Of a stretch of DNA of 36,885 nt, positions 15,110 to 24,447 are shown in pieces. Position 1 is the stretch's first letter. Each line of letters starts with the position of its first letter. The DNA is from Gemmatimonadota bacterium. GTDB lineage: Bacteria > Gemmatimonadota > Gemmatimonadetes > Gemmatimonadales > Gemmatimonadaceae. The position numbers and the translations under genes were made by a program. The notes under the pieces were generated by a model. The model searched no databases. It saw only the letters and a list, made by a program, of their open reading frames with translations, and had not been told where the DNA came from. The stretch spans positions 1 through 36,885 of the forward strand of contig JACREJ010000034.1 in NCBI GenBank assembly GCA_016218305.1, given 5' to 3'.

Positions 15110-17575
15110 ATGCGCAACTTGATTGCAAGCTTGACGCTGGCTGCCCTGCCGGTCGTCGCGTCCGCTCAGGGAGTCGCCGCCAAGGCGTCCCCTGCGCCGA
15201 ACGGGGGACAGGTCACGATTGGCATCCAGCAGGTGGACAACAACACGAATTCGAGCGCCTTCACGGAATACCGCGACTTGCGTGACGGCCGTACGCCGCT
15301 CGCCTTCACGTACCACACCCTGAGCGCCAGCGGCCTCTACCTCGACATCGCGGGCGCCGATGTCACGCGGCGCGACCAGAGCCTCGGATTCACCGCCGGC
15401 AAGCCCGGCATCTGGCGCATCCGCGCGACGTGGGACGAACTGCCGCACGACCTGAGCCATAAGGCGAAGTCGCCGTACGCAGCGACGGCGAAGGGCGTGC
15501 TCGACGTGCCGTCCACGATGGCGATCACGTTCAAGAAACTGGGCACGGGCGCGGCCGACGCGGCCAACGTGCAGGCGAGCGATGCCATCGCGGCGGCCTA
15601 CCTGCAGCAGTTCGCGAAGCCGGTGTCGCTGGGTACGACCTCGAAGAACGGAAGTTTCGGCCTGCAGTACAGCGGCATCAACTCCATGAACCTGTCGTTC
15701 GGCTACGCGCACCGCGAAAAGTCCGGAAGCCGCATTGGCTACGGCCCCATCGGCGACCGGCCGCCGCGTTCGCTCAACGTCCAGTTCGCCGAACCCGTGG
15801 ACTTTGCGACGGGCGACCTGACCGCCGCCGCCGAGCTCGTGCGGCCGACCTATCAGGTGCGCGCCGAGTACCTGCTGTCGCAGTTCGAGAACGAGATTGA
15901 CGTGCTCACCTGGCGCAATATCTGGGCGTCCGGCCCATCGGGCGCCTCGTACGACACGTGGGATCGTGCGGTGTCGGTCTACGGCCGGCGTCCGCTCGCG
16001 CCCGACAACCGCTACCAGAGCGTCACGCTCTCGGGCGGCGTGGCCCTTCCCTTCGCCAGTCGGCTGACGGGCAGCGTGTCGCGCGGCACCATGGAGCAGG
16101 ACGGCGCGCTGCTGCCGTACGCCTACGCTAACGACGTGCTGGCCAACAAGACGCTGCCGCGCAGCAGCACGCAGGGCAAGATGGAAACGACGGCGCTGTC
16201 CGCCGAGTACTCGATTTCGCCGCTGCCCCGCATGAACCTGCGCGCCTTCGCCCGGCACTACGCGCTCGACAACCAGACGCCCTCAGCGCATTGGCAGTAC
16301 GTCACCCAGGACGCTGCGAACATCAACGGCACCGTGTCGTACGTGAACAAGCGTGTCAATGAACCGTTCGCGTGGGACCGCCAGAATTTCGGCATCGAGA
16401 CGACGATTCGCGTGCCGTTGCTGAAGGGCAGCGTGATCCTCGGCTTCGAGCGCGAGGACTTCGGCCGGGAACGGCTCGAGGCGGCGGCAACGGAGGAAAA
16501 CATCCTTCGCCTCGCGTGGAATGGCCGGCCCGCCCGGTGGCTGTCGGTGCGCGCGAAACTGCTCCGCGGCAGCCTCGACGCCGGCGAGTACGACTGGAAG
16601 ATGCCGAGCCACTCGTACTGGTACACGCCGACAGAAGCGACCGACAACAACAACCCCCAGTTCGCCTTCGAGAACCACCCCGACATGCGGTCGTTCACGA
16701 TGACGGACCGCGAGCGCACCCAGGCGGATTTCACGATTACCGTGACGCCCAACGACAAGCTTTCGGTGTCCACCCGCTTCAAGGCGAAGTCTGATGACTT
16801 CGCCTCCGACGTCACGTCCATTCAGCCACTGCTCGGCCTCACCGTGGCGGATAACCAGGCCCGCACGCCGGGCAACCAGCTTGGCCTGCTCAAGCGGTCG
16901 CAGCAGCAGCTGTCGCTCGATGCCACCTACGCGCCGAGTGCGCGCGTGGGGCTCAGCGCCTCGTACGGCTACGACCTCGGCACGTCGGACATGAAGAGCA
17001 TCGAGTTCAACGAGAACAACCGCCTGAACCCGAGTGCCGTGAATACCGCGTCGCTGGGCCCGTGGACGCGCGCCACGAGCCAGTGGACCGCCGACTTCGA
17101 CGACCGCAACACGTTCATGATGGTGGGTGGCACGTTCGAACTCGTACCGGGCAAGGTGACCGTGGCCGCCAACTACACGAATGCGGCCGCGAACATGGAC
17201 ATCACGTACGGCGGCTTCGGCGCCGTGGACTTCACGGGCACGCCGTTCGCGTCGAACCACGAGTTCAGCTTCACGTCGCCGCCGACGGTCGAGCAACGCA
17301 ACCAGTCGCTGGACGTGTCCGTCCAGGCGCCGCTGTTCGGTCGCGTGGACGCCCGCGTCGGTCTGCGGTACGAGAAGTTCACACTCGAAGACTGGCAGCA
17401 GAGCGCCGGCACGGCGCAGTTCGAGACGGTCGGCAGCGACCTGCTGCTGCGCGACACGTCGCGTTCGCACCAGTGGGGGAACCGGCTGCCGAACATGGGG
17501 TCGTACCTCGCACCTAGCTACAATGGCACCGCCGTCTACGTGGGACTCACCTACGGGTTCGGCGGCATGAAGTAA
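15110..17575 (+). CDS. MtrB/PioB-family decaheme-associated outer-membrane beta-barrel
   Basis: 821 residues with a signal peptide cleaved near ASAQ (about residue 20). The rest is alternating amphipathic strand sequence rich in aromatic and polar residues, as in a large barrel. The regularly spaced segments YRDLRDG, WRIRATWDELPHDLS and GFEREDFGRE fit the MtrB/PioB family. The protein has no cysteine at all, so the N-terminal CXXC pair known from Shewanella MtrB is missing. It ends GFGGMK rather than in an aromatic residue. Ribosome site AAGGAG at 15095-15100 overlaps the mtrA-like stop, so the two genes are co-translated. It would sheath the decaheme protein in the outer membrane. Confidence 0.9.
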   Translation: MRNLIASLTLAALPVVASAQGVAAKASPAPNGGQVTIGIQQVDNNTNSSAFTEYRDLRDGRTPLAFTYHTLSASGLYLDIAGADVTRRDQSLGFTAGKPGIWRIRATWDELPHDLSHKAKSPYAATAKGVLDVPSTMAITFKKLGTGAADAANVQASDAIAAAYLQQFAKPVSLGTTSKNGSFGLQYSGINSMNLSFGYAHREKSGSRIGYGPIGDRPPRSLNVQFAEPVDFATGDLTAAAELVRPTYQVRAEYLLSQFENEIDVLTWRNIWASGPSGASYDTWDRAVSVYGRRPLAPDNRYQSVTLSGGVALPFASRLTGSVSRGTMEQDGALLPYAYANDVLANKTLPRSSTQGKMETTALSAEYSISPLPRMNLRAFARHYALDNQTPSAHWQYVTQDAANINGTVSYVNKRVNEPFAWDRQNFGIETTIRVPLLKGSVILGFEREDFGRERLEAAATEENILRLAWNGRPARWLSVRAKLLRGSLDAGEYDWKMPSHSYWYTPTEATDNNNPQFAFENHPDMRSFTMTDRERTQADFTITVTPNDKLSVSTRFKAKSDDFASDVTSIQPLLGLTVADNQARTPGNQLGLLKRSQQQLSLDATYAPSARVGLSASYGYDLGTSDMKSIEFNENNRLNPSAVNTASLGPWTRATSQWTADFDDRNTFMMVGGTFELVPGKVTVAANYTNAAANMDITYGGFGAVDFTGTPFASNHEFSFTSPPTVEQRNQSLDVSVQAPLFGRVDARVGLRYEKFTLEDWQQSAGTAQFETVGSDLLLRDTSRSHQWGNRLPNMGSYLAPSYNGTAVYVGLTYGFGGMK

Positions 17576-17592
17576 CCGGCCAGGGCAGGGCC

Positions 17593-17647
17593 CCCACCGC
17601 CCGGGGACGCTGGCTGCATCGCCAGCGCCTCCCGGGACCCGGGTGGG
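17593..17647 (+). terminator. Large GC-rich hairpin after the mtrB-like gene
   Basis: An inner perfect stem CGCTGGC (17608-17614)/GCCAGCG (17621-17627) is nested in an outer pairing of CCCACC (17593-17598) and adjoining CCCGGGG with CCCGGGACCCGGGTGGG (17631-17647). There is no U-tract, so it may act as a pause site or partial terminator between mtrAB and the two-component genes, or protect the mRNA 3' end. Confidence 0.55.
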
Positions 17648-17767
17648 TCGCTAGGTTTTGCAGGTCGACCTACGGTCGGCTGGCGTCCCCTCCTGCGCCT
17701 CGCCGACCGTGCGTGTATCCTGAAACGTCCCGCCCTGCACGGGCACCCCCGAGCCTCTCACGCCGAC

Positions 17768-18439
17768 ATGCGAATCCTGATCGTCGAAGATGAGCGCAAG
17801 GCCGCCGAGTACCTCCGGAACGGCCTGACGGAGTCCGGGTTCGTTGTCGACGTGGCGTACAATGGCGACGACGGATTGCATCTCGCGCTCGAGCAGCCTT
17901 ACGAGCTCATCGTGCTCGACGTCGGGCTCCCCCGGCGCGACGGCTGGTCCGTCCTCGCGTCGATCCGGCGCGCCGGCCGTCACACGCCGGTGCTCTTCCT
18001 CACGGCGCACGATGCCGTGCGCGATCGCGTCCGTGGCCTGGAGGAGGGCGCCGACGACTACCTCGTCAAGCCATTCGCGTTCTCCGAGTTGCTGGCGCGC
18101 GTGCGGTCCATCCTGCGACGGGGTCCGGCACGGCAGCCGGACGTCCTGACCGCCGCGGACCTCGAGCTCGATGTGACGCGGCATCGGGCGACGCGCGGCG
18201 GCCAGCGCCTCGACCTGACGCCCAAGGAGTTCGCCCTGCTGGCGCTGCTGGTACGCCGTCGCGGCGAGGTGCTGTCGCGCACGCTGATCTCGGAACTCGT
18301 CTGGGAGATGCACTTCGACAGCGACACCAACGTGGTGGACGTCGCGATCCGGCGCCTGCGTGCCAAGGTGGATGATCCCTTCCCCATCAAGCTCATTCGA
18401 ACCGTCCGCGGGGTCGGCTATGTACTCAACGAAGACTGA
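17768..18439 (+). CDS. CusR-like OmpR-family response regulator
   Basis: 223 residues. The receiver begins MRILIVEDE; phospho-acceptor aspartate about residue 51 in [12 protein letters not shown]; the conserved lysine lies in [14 protein letters not shown]. The winged-helix domain carries [20 protein letters not shown] and [16 protein letters not shown]. The [16 protein letters not shown] and [14 protein letters not shown] stretches are those of the CusR/CopR/IrlR heavy-metal group. The gene sits about 190 bases after mtrB on the same strand and overlaps its kinase by 20 bases. A likely target site is the dyad at 13930-13949. Confidence 0.93.
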   Translation: MRILIVEDERKAAEYLRNGLTESGFVVDVAYNGDDGLHLALEQPYELIVLDVGLPRRDGWSVLASIRRAGRHTPVLFLTAHDAVRDRVRGLEEGADDYLVKPFAFSELLARVRSILRRGPARQPDVLTAADLELDVTRHRATRGGQRLDLTPKEFALLALLVRRRGEVLSRTLISELVWEMHFDSDTNVVDVAIRRLRAKVDDPFPIKLIRTVRGVGYVLNED

Positions 18440-19877
18440 GGCGCCGGCGCCTCCGACGGCTGGCTCGTGGTCGATCGCCGGGCGGCTCTCCGGTATCAAC
18501 GCGGTGAAGACGCTGATCATCGTGGCGGTGGTCGGCGGCGTGCTGTACTGGGGCCTGGCGCGTGAGTTGCGGCAGCAGGACGCCAAGCTCGTCGCCAGCA
18601 AGCTGTCGGTGCTCGAGCATCTGGTGTCCACCTACCCGCTCACGTCCGAGGCGATCGAGAGCGAGGTGGAGCACGAGGCCGGCGACGAGGGACCGCTGCG
18701 ATACTTCCTGCGCATCGTCGACGCGTCGGGTCGCGTGGCGCTCGAGACGCCGGGCACGCCGCCGGAACTCGGCGTGACGGCGTTCCCTCCCTTCGCCACG
18801 TCGACGCGCACCACGCTCGAGTGCGCAGAGTGCGTGATGAGCGACGATGCCGCGTACTTGCTGGCCTCGCGACGCACCGCCGGGCTGGCTGGCGCCGGGC
18901 AGATCGGGCTGCAGGTCGCGCTGGACGTCGGCCGCACCAATGGCGCGCTGCGACGCTATGGCTGGATGCTCGCCATCGTCCTGGGACTCGGCGTGGCCCT
19001 GTCCGCCTCCAGCACGTTGATCATTGCCCGCCTCGCAGTGCGTCCACTGCACGAGATCGCCGATCAAGTACGCGCCATCACCGCCAGCCGCCTCGACCTG
19101 CCGCCGCTCTCCGCCCGCCCGTGGCCCACGGAACTGCAGGGACTGGCCGGAGACTTTGACGAGATGCTGACCCGGCTCGGCGATGCGTTCGCACGACTCT
19201 CCCAGTTCGCGGCCGATCTGGCGCACGCCCTGCGGAACCCGATCAATAACCTGCGCGGCAGTGCGGAGGTTGCGCTTGCGCGGACCCGCACCGCCGACGA
19301 GTACCAGCAAACGCTGGGGTCGAGCCTAGAGGAACTCGACCGGCTCTCACGGCTCATCGACGGTCTCCTCTTCATCGCGCGCAGCGAGGATCCCCGACAG
19401 GCGATCGAGCGCTCTACCATCGCCATCCGGCACGAGATAGACGCCGTGCGGGACTTCTACGACGCGCTCGCCGCGGAGCGCGGCGTGGACGTGCGCTGCG
19501 ACGGTGAGGCGACGATCATCGGCGACCCCATGCTGGTGCGGCGTGCCGTCAGCAACCTCCTGGCCAATGCGCTGAAGCACACGGAGCGAGGCGACACGGT
19601 GGAACTCGTCGCGCGGGAGCGCCCCGACGGTGGGGCGAGCGTGGTGGTGCGCGACTCGGGCCGCGGCATCGCTGCGCAGCACCTGCCACACCTCTTCGAG
19701 CGGTTCTACCGCGCCGACGACGATCGGACCGACGCCTCGGGCGCGGGACTCGGCCTCGCGATCGTACGGTCGATCATGCGGCTGCACGGTGGCGAGGCGC
19801 GCCTGGAGAGCGAGGTCGGAGTCGGGACCACGGTGACGCTCGAATTCCCCGCGACCCGCGACCCCCGGCCCGCCTAG
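18420..19877 (+). CDS. CusS-like heavy-metal-type sensor histidine kinase
   Basis: 485 residues. First membrane helix about 31-46, periplasmic domain about 47-180, second helix about 182-204, HAMP about 205-258. The HisKA box [18 protein letters not shown] has histidine at about 269; in CusS-type kinases this reads FSADLAHELRTPINNL. The ATPase domain has [17 protein letters not shown] and GAGLGLAIV. The periplasmic domain carries a C-X2-C pair (about residues 135 and 138, ECAEC), which could bind metal or respond to redox state. The ATG lies inside the regulator gene, 20 bases before its stop. Confidence 0.92.
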   Translation: MYSTKTEAPAPPTAGSWSIAGRLSGINAVKTLIIVAVVGGVLYWGLARELRQQDAKLVASKLSVLEHLVSTYPLTSEAIESEVEHEAGDEGPLRYFLRIVDASGRVALETPGTPPELGVTAFPPFATSTRTTLECAECVMSDDAAYLLASRRTAGLAGAGQIGLQVALDVGRTNGALRRYGWMLAIVLGLGVALSASSTLIIARLAVRPLHEIADQVRAITASRLDLPPLSARPWPTELQGLAGDFDEMLTRLGDAFARLSQFAADLAHALRNPINNLRGSAEVALARTRTADEYQQTLGSSLEELDRLSRLIDGLLFIARSEDPRQAIERSTIAIRHEIDAVRDFYDALAAERGVDVRCDGEATIIGDPMLVRRAVSNLLANALKHTERGDTVELVARERPDGGASVVVRDSGRGIAAQHLPHLFERFYRADDDRTDASGAGLGLAIVRSIMRLHGGEARLESEVGVGTTVTLEFPATRDPRPA

Positions 19878-19931
19878 CCAGCACCAGCAGCCGGTCCGCG
19901 CCGCACCACGCGCGGCCTCCCAGCAAGGAAA

Positions 19932-19963
19932 GAGCCGACGCGGACAGGTCGTCGCGTCGGCTC
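19932..19963 (-). terminator. Terminator hairpin between the kinase gene and ccmH
   Basis: GAGCCGACGCG (19932-19942) and CGCGTCGGCTC (19953-19963) form a perfect 11-bp stem with a 10-base loop. Read on the minus strand it is followed by TTTCCTT, so it most likely ends the ccm operon. It may also work as a roadblock for the convergent two-component transcript. Confidence 0.75.
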
Positions 19964-19986
19964 CGTCGAGCTTCCCGTGGCGCCCC

Positions 19987-20517
19987 TCAGTCGTTCTCAC
20001 CTGACGGAGCAGAACCGGCGGCGGCCGGCGCCGCCGTCCACTTGCGCACGATGAAGACCAGGAAGACGGCACCGCCGAGCACCAGCAGCACTGGGAGCGC
20101 GTAGATCACGATGTTGAACCCGTGCGCCTGCGGCTCGAGCAGGATCCACTCGCCGTACTTGGAGACGAAGTACGCCTTCACCTCGTCGGGCGACTTGCCG
20201 GAGGCAAGCTGCTCTTTCACCACCATGCGCATCTGCTGCGCCAGTTCGGACGGCGAGTCCTGGATCGCCACGCCCTGGCAGACCGGGCACCGCAGCTGGG
20301 CCGCCACCGCCGAGGTGGCGGCGTCGAGCACCGGGTCGTTCTTCTGCGCATCGGTGAGGGTCCCCTGCACCTTCACGCGCAGCGCGCCGCTGTCCTGCGG
20401 CGCCCCCTGCGGTGCCGCCGGCAGTTCCGGGGCCTGTGCCGCCAGCGCGCCGCTCACCAGCGTCAGCGCCGCCGCGGCACCCATCAGGGCGCGCGAGAGA
20501 GTCCGTGCCTGCGTCAT
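19987..20517 (-). CDS. ccmH: Cytochrome c maturation protein CcmH
   Basis: 176 residues. Signal peptide to about residue 27. The CcmH domain (about 55-135) has the redox motif LRCPVCQ, with cysteines at about 77 and 80. A membrane helix lies at about 135-158. A reductant and chaperone for apocytochrome haem attachment on the periplasmic side. A separate low-complexity Gln/Pro stretch precedes the domain. The ATG shares ATGA with the stop of the thioredoxin-like gene. No CcmI-type TPR extension or separate ccmI is visible. Confidence 0.94.
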   Translation of the reverse strand: MTQARTLSRALMGAAAALTLVSGALAAQAPELPAAPQGAPQDSGALRVKVQGTLTDAQKNDPVLDAATSAVAAQLRCPVCQGVAIQDSPSELAQQMRMVVKEQLASGKSPDEVKAYFVSKYGEWILLEPQAHGFNIVIYALPVLLVLGGAVFLVFIVRKWTAAPAAAGSAPSGEND

Positions 20518-21134
20518 TGGGCCTTCCCCGCCTTGGTGTTCGCGGCCGTGTCCGCGACCGGCGCGGGCGCAGCCGGCAGCGCCGCGGCCAACAGCGAATC
20601 GACCTTGAATCGCACGACACCCTGCGTCACCGGACCGGTGTGCTTGTACGCCACGCGCCCGCTGGCGTCGAGGAAGAACGTCTCGGGCACGCCGTACAGG
20701 CCGTAGTCGATCGCGACGCGTGCGCCGGGATCATCCACCGACGGATAGGACTGGCCGCCCATCTCCGCGATCCACGCCGTCCCCTTGTCGGGGACGTCGT
20801 TGTACAGCACGCCGAGGAACTGCACCGGCTTGCCGGCATACGACTGCGCCACGTCGGAGAGCGCGCTGTGCTCGTCACGGCAGGCCAGGCACCACGAGGC
20901 CCAGAAATTCAGGACCACGACCTTGCCGCGCAGGTCGGTGAGGCGCACCGTGTCACCTGCAGGCCGGGCGAGGTCGCCCTGCCCTGGCGCGAAGACCTGC
21001 AGCGCAAACGTGGGCGCCTCGCGCCCCGGCAGGGGCGACGGGATGCTGTTCGGGTCGCGCGTCAGCCCCCAGGCGAGGAGCCCGATGACGGGCGCGGCGG
21101 TGGCCGCGGCAATCGAGGCTCGTTTCCAGTTCAC
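20514..21134 (-). CDS. ccmG: Thiol:disulfide interchange protein CcmG/DsbE-like
   Basis: 206 residues from a GTG start. One N-terminal membrane anchor (about 6-25) is followed by a periplasmic thioredoxin fold with the active site NFWASWCLACRDE (cysteines about 82 and 85). The cis-proline region lies in YGVPETFFLDASGRV. It reduces the CXXCH cysteines before haem attachment. The GTGA overlap with the ccmF stop supports the GTG start. The active-site CLAC differs from the more usual CPTC/CVPC of CcmG but occurs in ResA-like relatives. Confidence 0.9.
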   Translation of the reverse strand: MNWKRASIAAATAAPVIGLLAWGLTRDPNSIPSPLPGREAPTFALQVFAPGQGDLARPAGDTVRLTDLRGKVVVLNFWASWCLACRDEHSALSDVAQSYAGKPVQFLGVLYNDVPDKGTAWIAEMGGQSYPSVDDPGARVAIDYGLYGVPETFFLDASGRVAYKHTGPVTQGVVRFKVDSLLAAALPAAPAPVADTAANTKAGKAQ

Positions 21135-23131
21135 GGCTGGCCCTCCGCGAGCGCGCTCGCGCGCACCGCCGGCGCGTCCGACGTCCGTTTACGCCCCGGC
21201 AGCACGCCGATGAGCGCGCCGAGGCAGAGCACGAAGCCGCCCAGCCAGATCCACGGCACCAGCGGCTCCCAGATCACCTTGACCGTCACGTTCGAGCCGT
21301 CCGGCTTGAACGCCATCAGGTTCAGGTAGATGTCGCCGCGCAGCGTGCTCTTCACGTCGGGGGTCGGCACCGGCGCTTCCTGCGTCGGGTAGTAGTTCAT
21401 CCGCGGCTCGATGGTGGCGCGCACGCGGTCGCCGTCCATCCACTCCATGGTGGCGCCGATGACCTGCCGCTGCGGCTCCTCGCGTCCCCACGCCGCCTTG
21501 AAGCGCAGCGTGTGCCCTGCCACGGTGATCGACTCGCCGGGCCTGAGCGTGGCTTCCTGCTCCTGCTTGAACGTGGACGAGGCGGCGACGCCAAGCGTGA
21601 CGAGCACGACGCCGATGTGCGCCGTGTAGCCGCCGTAGCGGCGGCGGTTGCCGCTCACGAGGCGCGACAGCGCCACGAGCCACATCTCGCCATGCGCCCG
21701 CACGCGGGCGTTGGCGCCCACCACGAATTCCCGGACATTGACGCCGAGCGCGAAGCCCGCAAAGAGGAACGCGAGCACGGAATACACCCCGCGCGCGCCG
21801 GCCAACAGCGCCGCCGCGGCGACGAGCACGCCGAGGACCGCGCCCGGCAGCAGCTTGCCCTTGAGCTCCGGCCCCGCCGCCTTCTTCCACGGCAGTGCCG
21901 GCCCCACGCCCATCAGGAAGATGAGCGCCACCATCATTGGCAGCGTCATCTTGTTGAAGAAGGGCTCACCCACGCTGACCTTCACGCCGCGCACCGCCTC
22001 GGCGACCAGCGGGAACAGCGTGCCGATCAGCACCGTGAACATGAAGACGGTGAAGAACAGGTTGTTCAGCAGGAACGCCGTCTCGCGCGAGAGCGGCGCA
22101 TCGAGCCGCCCGTCCGATGCCAGCTTGTCGCTGTTGCCCGCCACCAGGAAGAGCGTGGCGACCAGCACGATGCCGATGAAGGCGAGGAAATAGTAGCCGA
22201 TGGTGCCCTGCGTGAAGGCGTGCACCGAGGAGATGATCCCCGAACGCGTGAGGAACGTGCCGAGGATCGTGAGCACAAACGTGCCGACCATCAGGTTCAG
22301 GTTCCACAGCTTCAGCATGCCGCGGCGCTCCTGCACCATCACCGAGTGCAGGTACGCGGTGCACGTCAGCCACGGGATGAAGGAGGCGTTCTCGACGGGA
22401 TCCCACGCCCAGTAGCCGCCCCAGCCCAGCACTTCATACGACCACCACATCCCGGCGATGATGGCGGCGGTGAGGAAGGCCCAGGCCGTGATCGTCCAGC
22501 GGCGCGTGACCTTGATCCAGCCGTCGTCGGCGACTTCGCCGGAGAGCATGGCGCCCACGGCGAAGGCGAACGGCACCGTGAGTCCGACGTAGCCGAGATA
22601 GAGCAGCGGCGGATGCACACCCATCAGGATGTGGTTCTGCAGGAGCGGATTCGGCCCCGGGCCGTCGAACGGCACCGGGAACACCGGCAGGAACGGATTG
22701 GCCGGCCCGACGAGCAGGATGTGGAAGAAGAGCGCGACGATGAGCAGCGTCACGGCCGCGTACGGCACCAGGTTCCCTTCCCGCTTGCGGTTGAACCAGA
22801 CCACCGCGGCCGCGTACATCGCGAGCACCCACGCCCAGAAGACGATGGAGCCCTCGAGCGCCCCCCAGAGCGAGATAATCGTGTAGAAGGTCGGCGTCGC
22901 CCGGCTGCCCACCTGCGCCACGTAGGAGATGCTGAAGTCGTGCGACACAAGCCCGTAGATCAGGGCCAGCGTCGACAACGTCACGAGCGCGAAGTTGGTG
23001 TAGACGGCCGCGTAGAGGTACATCAGCCAGTCGCGGCGGCCCTTGCGCACGGCGATCGGGCCGAAGATCGCCCCGAGCGTCGTGACGGCCAGCGCGACGA
23101 CGATGGAGTTGAAGGCCAGCAGGCGCGTCAT
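21131..23131 (-). CDS. ccmF: Cytochrome c haem lyase subunit CcmF
   Basis: 666 residues, the usual CcmF length, with many membrane helices. The haem-handling WWD-type motif WGGYWAWDPVENAS is at about residues 237-250. Histidines in NHILMGVHPPLLYLG (about 166-180) are the usual haem-coordinating positions. It takes haem from CcmE and attaches it to apocytochromes with CcmH. The ATGA overlaps at both ends show tight coupling with ccmE and ccmG. Confidence 0.96.
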   Translation of the reverse strand: MTRLLAFNSIVVALAVTTLGAIFGPIAVRKGRRDWLMYLYAAVYTNFALVTLSTLALIYGLVSHDFSISYVAQVGSRATPTFYTIISLWGALEGSIVFWAWVLAMYAAAVVWFNRKREGNLVPYAAVTLLIVALFFHILLVGPANPFLPVFPVPFDGPGPNPLLQNHILMGVHPPLLYLGYVGLTVPFAFAVGAMLSGEVADDGWIKVTRRWTITAWAFLTAAIIAGMWWSYEVLGWGGYWAWDPVENASFIPWLTCTAYLHSVMVQERRGMLKLWNLNLMVGTFVLTILGTFLTRSGIISSVHAFTQGTIGYYFLAFIGIVLVATLFLVAGNSDKLASDGRLDAPLSRETAFLLNNLFFTVFMFTVLIGTLFPLVAEAVRGVKVSVGEPFFNKMTLPMMVALIFLMGVGPALPWKKAAGPELKGKLLPGAVLGVLVAAAALLAGARGVYSVLAFLFAGFALGVNVREFVVGANARVRAHGEMWLVALSRLVSGNRRRYGGYTAHIGVVLVTLGVAASSTFKQEQEATLRPGESITVAGHTLRFKAAWGREEPQRQVIGATMEWMDGDRVRATIEPRMNYYPTQEAPVPTPDVKSTLRGDIYLNLMAFKPDGSNVTVKVIWEPLVPWIWLGGFVLCLGALIGVLPGRKRTSDAPAVRASALAEGQP

Positions 23132-23580
23132 GTGGCGGGGCTCTTCATCAGGGACTTGTACATGTCCGACGGGCGTTCACCCTTGGCCGGCGCCTTGTAC
23201 TCGTTGGAGTGCTTCACCATCACGCTGGTGCTCTTGAAGACGCCGTCGTGCCCGTAGCGCCCCTCGACGACGACCCCCTGGCCGTCCTTGAACATCTGCG
23301 GCGGCGCCCCCTTGGAGTGCACCTTGATCTCTCCCGTGCCGTCCGTGACGGCAAAGCGCAGGTCCAGCTTCTGCTCGTCCCAGACCACCGAGCCGGGCTT
23401 CACCTGGCCGCCCAGCCGCATTGGCTTGTCGTAGCCCTCGGCGCCCTTGGCCAGCAACTCCTTCGGCGTGAGGAAGTACACGACGTTGCTGTCGAGGCCG
23501 CCGTAGATGAGCCAGCCGAACGCGATCACGAGGACGCCGACCGCAGCCAGCGCGCCCCACTTGGTCTTCTTCGTTGTCAT
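23128..23580 (-). CDS. ccmE: Periplasmic haem chaperone CcmE
   Basis: 150 residues. N-terminal membrane anchor about 8-27, then the OB-fold. The covalent haem-binding site VKHSNEY has histidine at about 124 and tyrosine at about 128, so this is the common His-type CcmE rather than the Cys-type. A longer frame upstream overlaps ccmD and has no family counterpart; the ATG at 23580 overlaps the ccmD stop. Carries haem from CcmABCD to CcmF. Confidence 0.95.
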   Translation of the reverse strand: MTTKKTKWGALAAVGVLVIAFGWLIYGGLDSNVVYFLTPKELLAKGAEGYDKPMRLGGQVKPGSVVWDEQKLDLRFAVTDGTGEIKVHSKGAPPQMFKDGQGVVVEGRYGHDGVFKSTSVMVKHSNEYKAPAKGERPSDMYKSLMKSPAT

Positions 23581-23735
23581 GTCCTGAACTCTCCCTTGGC
23601 CGCCTGATCGTATTCCGCCCGGGCGCGGCGCACCGATCCCACCGTGCGCACGAGCATGGCCCCGAGCACCACCCACGTGATGACGTACGACGCCACCACG
23701 TAGCCAACACCGCCGCCTGCGATTCCGCTAGCCAT
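23577..23735 (-). CDS. ccmD: Small haem exporter subunit CcmD
   Basis: 52 residues. One membrane helix (about 8-30) is followed by a basic segment VRRARAEYDQ, the usual CcmD pattern. Start ATG lies 8 bases inside the end of ccmC, and its last bases overlap the ccmE start. It stabilises the CcmC:haem:CcmE complex. Assignment rests on position and layout, because CcmD sequences are poorly conserved. Confidence 0.85.
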   Translation of the reverse strand: MASGIAGGGVGYVVASYVITWVVLGAMLVRTVGSVRRARAEYDQAAKGEFRT

Positions 23736-24441
23736 TGTACCCTCCCAACGCCGCCGCCTGGGCCGCATGTTCCGCCGCGCGCTCGTACCGGGCCGCCTCG
23801 TAGCGGCGCCAGATGAACCAGATCGTCAGCAGCGTGAACGCCGCCAGGTTCAGCATCAGCCCGCGCAGGTATTCCGGCGCGAGCCCCCGCGGGCTGCTCT
23901 GGATCTGGTGCAGCGTGCGCCACCACTGCACCGACATCCACACGATGGGGACGTTGATGGCCCCCAGGATGCCCACCGCCGCGCTCCACTGCCCGCGCCG
24001 GTGCGGATCCTCGACAAAGGACCGCAGGGACAGATACCCCACGAAGATGAGGAAGAGCACCAGCGTGCTCGTCAGGCGCGCATCCCAGGACCACCAGACG
24101 CCCCACGTCGGGCGCCCCCAGAGCATGCCCAGCACCAGCGTGAGGCCGCAGAACAGCGACCCGACCTCGGCGGCCGAGGCGGCCAGCAGGTCGGCGCGCT
24201 CATCGTCTTTCCACAGGAAGTAGAGCGATGCCACGAGGACGACGCCGAACGCGCCGAACGTCACCCAGGCGGCCGGGACGTGCACGTACATGTTCTTCTG
24301 CAGGTGTCCCATCATCGCGTCGGCCGGCGACGTCAGGACGGAGTAGACCTGCACGAAGATGAAGAAGAGGAACGCGAGCCAGCCGAGCCAGTTGGGGGCC
24401 GGCTTGGGCGGTCCGAATTGACCACTCGGTGCGGGGGACAT
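23728..24441 (-). CDS. ccmC: Haem handling protein CcmC
   Basis: 237 residues with six predicted helices. The WWD motif WGVWWSWDARLT is at about residues 113-124, flanked by histidines in MYVHVPAAW (about 54) and in WWRTLHQIQ (about 185). It presents haem to CcmE at the outer face of the inner membrane. Located between ccmB (6-base gap) and ccmD (8-base overlap). Confidence 0.95.
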   Translation of the reverse strand: MSPAPSGQFGPPKPAPNWLGWLAFLFFIFVQVYSVLTSPADAMMGHLQKNMYVHVPAAWVTFGAFGVVLVASLYFLWKDDERADLLAASAAEVGSLFCGLTLVLGMLWGRPTWGVWWSWDARLTSTLVLFLIFVGYLSLRSFVEDPHRRGQWSAAVGILGAINVPIVWMSVQWWRTLHQIQSSPRGLAPEYLRGLMLNLAAFTLLTIWFIWRRYEAARYERAAEHAAQAAALGGYNG

Positions 24442-24447
24442 GGGGAA

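Noticed and set aside
14182-17575. DMSO reductase-associated DmsEF pair
   Set aside because: No DmsA/DmsB-type molybdoenzyme is adjacent, so the respiratory substrate should not be assigned; only the conduit role is supported.
17593-17647. Riboswitch before the response regulator
   Set aside because: The structure is a simple nested GC hairpin with no recognisable aptamer core.
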